Source of the DNA: Desulfuromonadaceae bacterium
Lineage (GTDB): Bacteria > Desulfobacterota > Desulfuromonadia > Geobacterales > Pseudopelobacteraceae
Length of the DNA stretch: 64,000 nt
Assembly (NCBI GenBank): GCA_028712665.1
Contig: JAQTRC010000001.1
Coordinates: 1-64,000 of the forward strand
Direction: 5' to 3'
A model generated the notes under the pieces. That model made no database searches, had not been told where the DNA came from, and was given only the letters and a program-made list of their open reading frames with translations. This document shows, in pieces, positions 58,283-64,000 of the stretch (positions are counted from its first letter, which is position 1; the number at the start of each line of letters is the position of its first letter). The position numbers were made by a program, and so were the translations under genes.

Positions 58283-61200
58283 ATGAGGAGCCGTAAACCT
58301 GGAATATTTCAGTCAAACCTCAATAAGAAAGGAAAGGGGGTCCTCCGTTGTATGGCGTTTGGTATTACAGCCATATATACGACCTCCCTATTTGCCGCCC
58401 CGCTTGCTTCGAATGTCCTTCCAAGCGGCGGGCAGGTGGCTGTCGGTCAGGCCGGCATCGGTCAGGCCGGTTCCAGAATGGATATCACCCAATCAAGTCA
58501 ACAGGCTGTCATAAACTGGCAGGGCTTCAACATCGGTTCCAAGGCGCAGGTAAATTTTATCCAACCCAATGCCCAGGCAACCGCACTCAACCGCGTCATC
58601 TCCAGTGATCCGAGCCAGATCTACGGTTCCATGACCGCCAATGGCCGTGTATTTCTGCTGAACCCTTCCGGCATCATCTTTAGCTCCGGTTCCAGCGTCA
58701 ACGTGGGAGCCCTGGTTGCCTCAACCATGGGCATTTCAGACAACGATTTCATCTCCGGACGTAATCGCTTCGACCGCAACGGCTCAACCGGATCCATCAT
58801 CAACCAGGGGAACATCACCGCCAGCGAAGGGGGTTTCGTGGCGCTGCTTGCACCACAGGTCATTAACGAGGGGATCATCTCTGCCCGTTTCGGCACTCTG
58901 GCGCTGGTCACCGGAGACAAGGTAGCGCTCGACTTCAGCGGCGACAATCTGGTCAAGGTAACAGCAGAGCCTGCAACCATCGCCACCCTGCTGGACAACC
59001 GCCAACTGCTCCAGGCCGAAGGCGGACGAGTGATAATGGCCGCAGCCGCTGCGGACAAGCTCCTTGGCGGGGTGGTCAATAACAGCGGCACTATTTCGGC
59101 CTCTTCCATCGTAAACAAGGGGGGGGAGGTCTGGCTGTCGGGAGAGACGGTAACGCAGACCGGCAACTCTGTCATCGAGGCCAGGGGCGCCACCGGCGGG
59201 AGTGTCAAGTTGCTTGGCGACAACGTTGGCCTCTTTGATAGCTCGAAAATTGATGCCTCCGGCGATCTGGGGGGGGGGACGGTGCTGGTTGGCGGCAACT
59301 TCCAGGGTAAGGGACCTGATCGGAATGCCAGCGTCACCTATGTCGGCAAAAATGCAAAGATCAATGCCGACGCTCTGACCAGCGGTAATGGCGGCAAAGT
59401 TGTAGTTTGGGCGGACGATACGACACGCTTCTATGGTGCTATTTCCGCGAAAGGCGGGGTCCAGGGTGGGAACGGCGGTAATGCCGAGGTATCCGGCAAG
59501 CAGCATTTGGGGTTTGCCGGCGATGTCGATACGACTGCGCCAAAGGGCAAAACCGGCTCCTTGCTGCTGGATCCAAATGACTTGTACGTTGGTCAGGACC
59601 CGGCTAATGGGGCACTGATCGAACCAAACGGCGATGCCAACGCAACGACGTTTTTTGCACAGACTAATCCCAATGACTATTATGTCCTGGCAGCCAGTCT
59701 GACCGGGAATACTAATTACACGCTTCTAGCCGACAACGACGTGATCTTCAATGCCGGCGTGGCATTTGGCTCGACCGGCGGCAAGACCATCTCGGTGACG
59801 GCAGCCAACAATATCAACTCTTCCGGTCAGACCATCACGACCGCTGGCGGCGCATTGACGCTCACTGCTGCAACAATGTCACTCGGTGCAATTACTACTA
59901 ACGGTGGATTGCTGACGATCAGCAATTCCGGTGCAGCCACACAATCCGGTGCTTTCACCGGTACCGGAGGCCTGACAAAGACAGGCGCTGGCATACTCAC
60001 CCTCACACAGACCAACAGCTACACCGGCGCAACCACGATCAGCACCGGAACCCTGTCGCTTTCCGGCAGCGGCAGTATCGCTCTCTCAAGCGGCGTGAGT
60101 GACAGCGGCACACTGGATATCAGCGGAACGACTACCGGCGCGTCGATTACATCGTTATCTGGCGCCGGCGCCGTGGCGTTGGGGGGCAAGACGCTCACTC
60201 TGACGAATCCTGCAGGCACGTTCTCGGGGGTGATCGACGGCCCGGGGGGTCTGACCCTGTCGGCCGGCACTGAAACCCTCTCGGGTGTAAACACCTACAC
60301 CGGCGCAACCACGATCAGCGCCGGGACACTGTCGCTTTCCGGCAGCGGCAGCATCGCTCTCTCAAGCGGCGTGATCGACAGCGGTACGCTGAACATAAGC
60401 GGAACTACCGCCGGAGCGTCGATCAATACGTTATCGGGCGCCGGTATCGTAACGCTGGGAAGCAAGACGCTGACTCTGACGAATGCGGCAGGGACCTTCT
60501 CCGGTGTGATCGGCGGCGCAGGCGGCCTGACCTTGTCGGCAGGTTCGGAAACTCTCTCTGGCGTAAACACATACACCGGGGCAACAACAATCAGCGCCGG
60601 GACACTGTCGCTTTCCGGCAGCGGCAGCATCGCTCTCTCAAGCGGCGTGATCGATAGCGACACACTTGATATCAACGGGGTCACAACAGGCGCCTCGATC
60701 ACCACATTATCGGGCAGCGGCACCGTAACGTTGGGAAGCAAGACACTTACTCTGACGAACGGGGCAGGGGCGTTCTCGGGTGTGATCGGCGGCACGGGCG
60801 GTTTGACCAAAGCCGGAACGGGTACTGAAACCCTTTCGGGGGTAAACAGCTACACCGGCGCAACCACGATCAGCGCCGGAACCCTGTCGCTTTCCGGCAG
60901 CGGCAGTATCGCTCTGTCCAGCGGCGTGAGCGATAGCGGCACACTGGATATCAGCGGAACCACCACCGGCGCGTCGATCGCCACATTATCGGGTGCCGGA
61001 GCCGTAGCGCTGGGTGGCAAGACGCTGACTCTGACGAATGCGTCAGGGACCTTCTCGGGTGTTATCGGCGGCACGGGCGGGACTGTTACCTTGTCGGCGG
61101 GCAGTGAAACCCTCTCGGGCGTAAACACATACACCGGCGCAACCACGATCAGCGCCGGGACCCTCGCTCTTACCGGCAGCGGCAGTATCGCTCTGTCAAG

Positions 61201-64000
61201 CGGCGTGAGCGACAGCGGCACGCTGGATATCAGCGGAACCACCACCGGCGCGTCGATCACCACGTTATCTGGCGCCGGCGCCGTAACCCTGGGGAGCAAG
61301 ACGCTTACTCTGACGAATGGAGCAGGGACGTTCTCGGGGGTAATCGGCGGCACGGGCGGTCTGACCAAAGCCGGAGCGGGTACGGAAACTCTCTCGGGGG
61401 TTAACAGTTACACCGGCGCAACCACGATCAGCGCCGGGACCCTCGCTCTTACCGGCAGCGGCAGTATCGCTCTATCCAGCGGCGTGAGCGACAGCGGCAC
61501 ATTGGATCTCAGCGGCACTACCGCCGGCGCCTCGATCATCTCGTTAACGGGGGCCGGTACTGTAACGTTGGGCGCCAAGACGCTTACTCTGACGAATGCT
61601 ACAGGGACCTTCTCTGGTCTGATCGGCGGCACAGGGGGGCTGACCTTGTCGGCGGGCAGCGAAACCCTCTCGGGCGCAAACAGCTACACCGGCGCAACCA
61701 CGATCAGCGCCGGAACCCTGGCTCTTTCCGGCAGCGGCAGTATCGCTCTATCCAGCGGCGTGAGCGATAGCGGTGCGCTGAACATAAGCGGGACCACCTC
61801 CGGCGCGTCGATCACTACGTTAACCGGCGCCGGAGCCGTAACTCTGGGAAGCAAGACGCTGACTCTGACGAATGCGGCGGGGACCTTCTCAGGCGTGATC
61901 GGCGGCACGGGGGGAGGTGTTACCTTGTCAGCGGGTTCGGAAACTCTATCGGGCATAAACAGCTACACCGGCGCAACCACGATCAGCGCCGGGACCCTGA
62001 CGCTTACCGGCAGCGGCAGCATCGCTCTCTCAAGCGTGAGTGTCAGCGGCACACTGGATATCAGCGGAACTACCGCCGGCGCGTCGATTACCTCGTTATC
62101 TGGCGCCGGCACTGTAACGATGGGGGGCAAGACGCTCACTTTGACGAATGCGGCAGGAACCTTCTCTGGTGTGATCGGCGGTTCGGGGGGGGTGACCTTG
62201 TCGGGTGGTACGGAAACTCTCTCGGGCGTAAACACATACACCGGCGCAACCACGATCAGCGCCGGAACCCTGTCGCTTTCTGGCATCGGCAGCATCGCAG
62301 TCTCCAGCGGCGTGAGTGATAGCGGTACGCTGAACATAAGCGGAACTACCACCGGCGCGTCGATCACTACGTTAACGGGCGCCGGCACCGTGGCGCTGGG
62401 CGCCAAGACGCTCACAGTCGCGAATGCGTCGGGGACGTTCTCTGGTGTGATCGGCGGCACTGGCGGCAGTTTCACATTGTCTGCAGGTGCGGAAACACTT
62501 TCGGGCGTAAACAGCTACACCGGCGCAACCACTATCAGCGCCGGGACCCTGACGCTTACCGGCAGCGGCAGTATCGCTCTCTCAAGCGGCGTGAATGATA
62601 GCGGCACACTCGATATAAGCGGGGTAACAACCGGTGCGTCGATCATCTCATTATCTGGCGCCGGCGCCGTAGCGCTGGGGAGCAAGACGCTCACTCTTAC
62701 GAATGCGGCGGGGACTTTCTCGGGGGTGATCGGCGGCACGGGCGGTCTGACCTTGTCGGGCGGTACGGAAACCCTCTCGGGCATAAACAGCTACACCGGC
62801 GCAACCACGATCAGCGGCGGAACGCTCAAGGTCACAGCCAACGATGGCCTGGGAGCTTCCACTGGCGCCACCACGGTTGCCAGCGGAGCTACGTTGGCGC
62901 TCGATGGCACTGCAGGCGATATCGCCTACAGCACGGTCGAAGCGATCACTCTAAGCGGCGGCACCCTCAAAAACGTTGCCGGCGCAAACAGCTTCGCCGG
63001 TCCGCTGACAATTGGCACCGGAGGCGGAACGATAAACATCTCGAGCGGATCACTCGGTTTGACCGGAATCGTTGAAGGGAACAGTGGAGGGGGGACTCTT
63101 GCCCTTACCGGGACTGGAACGATCTCCATCGGAAATACGGTTGGAAACACGATGGCGATTGCCGGACTGACTATGGCTGACGGAGTAAAAATGTTCATAA
63201 ATGGCGGCAGCGTGAAAACCACTGGCGCGCAGATCTACCACGATGACGTAACCATCGGCACTGCAAACACGGTGCTGACCACAACCAACAGCAGCGTAAC
63301 CTTTGACAAGAGTGCAACGTTGGCTAAAGACCTGACGGTGACGAGCGGTTCAGGTGCAGTAACGTTCACCGGAGCGGTTGACGGCGCAAGCAATCTTGTT
63401 GTAAACAGCAGCGGGTTAACAACTTTTGCCGGCACAGTAGGCCATACCACACCCCTGGCCTCCGTAACGACCGGATCAGGCACAGCCGGTTCCACAGGCA
63501 TCAACGGTGGCGAGATAAAGACGAATGGAACACAGACGTACAACAACGCGGTCGTTCTCGGCTCCGGCACTGCGCTTGACACCGGTTCCGCTGCGATCAC
63601 CTTCGCCAGTACGTTGAATGGCGGCCAGACCCTCGGCCTGACGGCCGGCACGGGTGACATCTCTTTTACCGGCGCTGTGGGCGGATCAACCCGTCTCGGC
63701 GCGATTACTATCAACAGCGCCCATAACGTAACAGCATCAGACATCAAGGCAACCACTCTGACACAGACAGCCGGCAGCGGCGCCACCAATTTGAACGGTA
63801 CGGTGGACACCAATGCAGTGGGCGGGGTCAGGATCACCGCCAACGGCGTCGTCACGGATAACGGTTCCATAACGACTACCGGAAACGGTACGGTCATGCT
63901 GACTGCAATTAATGCTGGGAGCGATGTGGTAATTAACAACACGGTAAACAGCAGCGGCGCCATCACACTTAATGCCGGTCGCGACGTAACGCTTCTTGCC
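58283..64000 (+). CDS. TpsA-type filamentous haemagglutinin-like exoprotein with autotransporter-associated beta-strand repeats; 3' end beyond window
   Basis: ATG 58283 is followed by 1906 open codons to the window edge. TPS domain: LPSGGQVAVGQAGIGQAG...VINWQGFNIGSKAQVNFIQPNAQATALNRVI...GRVFLLNPSGIIFSSGSSVNVGALVAST. Absent from the ORF track because it has no stop. Confidence 0.93.
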   Translation, partial: MRSRKPGIFQSNLNKKGKGVLRCMAFGITAIYTTSLFAAPLASNVLPSGGQVAVGQAGIGQAGSRMDITQSSQQAVINWQGFNIGSKAQVNFIQPNAQATALNRVISSDPSQIYGSMTANGRVFLLNPSGIIFSSGSSVNVGALVASTMGISDNDFISGRNRFDRNGSTGSIINQGNITASEGGFVALLAPQVINEGIISARFGTLALVTGDKVALDFSGDNLVKVTAEPATIATLLDNRQLLQAEGGRVIMAAAAADKLLGGVVNNSGTISASSIVNKGGEVWLSGETVTQTGNSVIEARGATGGSVKLLGDNVGLFDSSKIDASGDLGGGTVLVGGNFQGKGPDRNASVTYVGKNAKINADALTSGNGGKVVVWADDTTRFYGAISAKGGVQGGNGGNAEVSGKQHLGFAGDVDTTAPKGKTGSLLLDPNDLYVGQDPANGALIEPNGDANATTFFAQTNPNDYYVLAASLTGNTNYTLLADNDVIFNAGVAFGSTGGKTISVTAANNINSSGQTITTAGGALTLTAATMSLGAITTNGGLLTISNSGAATQSGAFTGTGGLTKTGAGILTLTQTNSYTGATTISTGTLSLSGSGSIALSSGVSDSGTLDISGTTTGASITSLSGAGAVALGGKTLTLTNPAGTFSGVIDGPGGLTLSAGTETLSGVNTYTGATTISAGTLSLSGSGSIALSSGVIDSGTLNISGTTAGASINTLSGAGIVTLGSKTLTLTNAAGTFSGVIGGAGGLTLSAGSETLSGVNTYTGATTISAGTLSLSGSGSIALSSGVIDSDTLDINGVTTGASITTLSGSGTVTLGSKTLTLTNGAGAFSGVIGGTGGLTKAGTGTETLSGVNSYTGATTISAGTLSLSGSGSIALSSGVSDSGTLDISGTTTGASIATLSGAGAVALGGKTLTLTNASGTFSGVIGGTGGTVTLSAGSETLSGVNTYTGATTISAGTLALTGSGSIALSSGVSDSGTLDISGTTTGASITTLSGAGAVTLGSKTLTLTNGAGTFSGVIGGTGGLTKAGAGTETLSGVNSYTGATTISAGTLALTGSGSIALSSGVSDSGTLDLSGTTAGASIISLTGAGTVTLGAKTLTLTNATGTFSGLIGGTGGLTLSAGSETLSGANSYTGATTISAGTLALSGSGSIALSSGVSDSGALNISGTTSGASITTLTGAGAVTLGSKTLTLTNAAGTFSGVIGGTGGGVTLSAGSETLSGINSYTGATTISAGTLTLTGSGSIALSSVSVSGTLDISGTTAGASITSLSGAGTVTMGGKTLTLTNAAGTFSGVIGGSGGVTLSGGTETLSGVNTYTGATTISAGTLSLSGIGSIAVSSGVSDSGTLNISGTTTGASITTLTGAGTVALGAKTLTVANASGTFSGVIGGTGGSFTLSAGAETLSGVNSYTGATTISAGTLTLTGSGSIALSSGVNDSGTLDISGVTTGASIISLSGAGAVALGSKTLTLTNAAGTFSGVIGGTGGLTLSGGTETLSGINSYTGATTISGGTLKVTANDGLGASTGATTVASGATLALDGTAGDIAYSTVEAITLSGGTLKNVAGANSFAGPLTIGTGGGTINISSGSLGLTGIVEGNSGGGTLALTGTGTISIGNTVGNTMAIAGLTMADGVKMFINGGSVKTTGAQIYHDDVTIGTANTVLTTTNSSVTFDKSATLAKDLTVTSGSGAVTFTGAVDGASNLVVNSSGLTTFAGTVGHTTPLASVTTGSGTAGSTGINGGEIKTNGTQTYNNAVVLGSGTALDTGSAAITFASTLNGGQTLGLTAGTGDISFTGAVGGSTRLGAITINSAHNVTASDIKATTLTQTAGSGATNLNGTVDTNAVGGVRITANGVVTDNGSITTTGNGTVMLTAINAGSDVVINNTVNSSGAITLNAGRDVTLLA
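60014..62785 (+). repeat. Ten tandem 273-279 bp coding repeats (91-93 aa) in tpsA, plus a partial eleventh
   Basis: Units start at 60014, 60290, 60566, 60845, 61124, 61403, 61679, 61958, 62231, 62510 (partial at 62786); consensus N(S/T)YTGATTISAGTLSLSGSGSIALSSGVSDSGTLDISGTTTGASITSLSGAGAVALGGKTLTLTNAAGTFSGVIGGTGGLTLSAGTETLSGV. Confidence 0.95.

Noticed and set aside
58621-59506. Minus-strand ORFs 58621..59337 (238 aa) and 58784..59506 (240 aa)
   Set aside because: Fully antisense to the TPS domain of tpsA and low-complexity; the plus-strand product has clear FHA/TPS motifs.
60014-62785. CRISPR-like regular repeats
   Set aside because: The repeats are long (273-279 bp), contiguous without spacers, multiples of 3 and in frame; they encode protein repeats.
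59827-63966. Series of long minus-strand ORFs (e.g. 60295..60810, 60850..61368, 61963..62475) with Pro/Val-rich repeats
   Set aside because: They are antisense shadows of the repetitive, codon-biased tpsA gene on the plus strand; no start-site context and they break at each repeat irregularity.

Overview
The window looks like an ordinary chromosomal segment of a Geobacteraceae-like (Desulfuromonadota) bacterium; this taxon is inferred from gene content only. From left to right it contains: (1) a lactate/organic-acid utilisation locus, with the start of a GlcD-like FAD oxidase, an AEC permease, a FadR-type GntR regulator, a DctPQM TRAP transporter, and divergent lutC plus a fused lutB-lutA; (2) housekeeping genes (M16 protease, CCA-adding enzyme, SulP transporter, B12-dependent RNR, PhoH, tsaD, rsmA, tsaC, metY, queD/queE, rlmD/trmA-type methyltransferase, IHF/HU, ppx, rsmD, coaD); (3) two signalling-rich stretches: a Cache-HAMP-PAS-GGDEF-hemerythrin protein paired with an orphan periplasmic SBP, and a ~12 kb island of hybrid kinases, CheR, stand-alone CheB, PilZ and GGDEF proteins without CheA/CheW; (4) an incomplete Mla-like locus whose ABC ATPase appears to have lost every catalytic motif; (5) a two-partner secretion pair (tpsB, then a giant tpsA running off the window) with ten near-identical ~92-aa repeats and a G10 tract. 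The ORF track misses tpsA because it has no stop codon inside the window. I found no CRISPR array, prophage, rRNA or tRNA. The most interesting items are the degenerate ABC ATPase, the repeat array and G-tract in tpsA, the direct-repeat-flanked SBP/diguanylate cyclase cassette with an adjacent decayed Y1 transposase, and candidate regulator sites upstream of the lactate genes and nrdJ. All family calls come from reading motifs; no database search was run.
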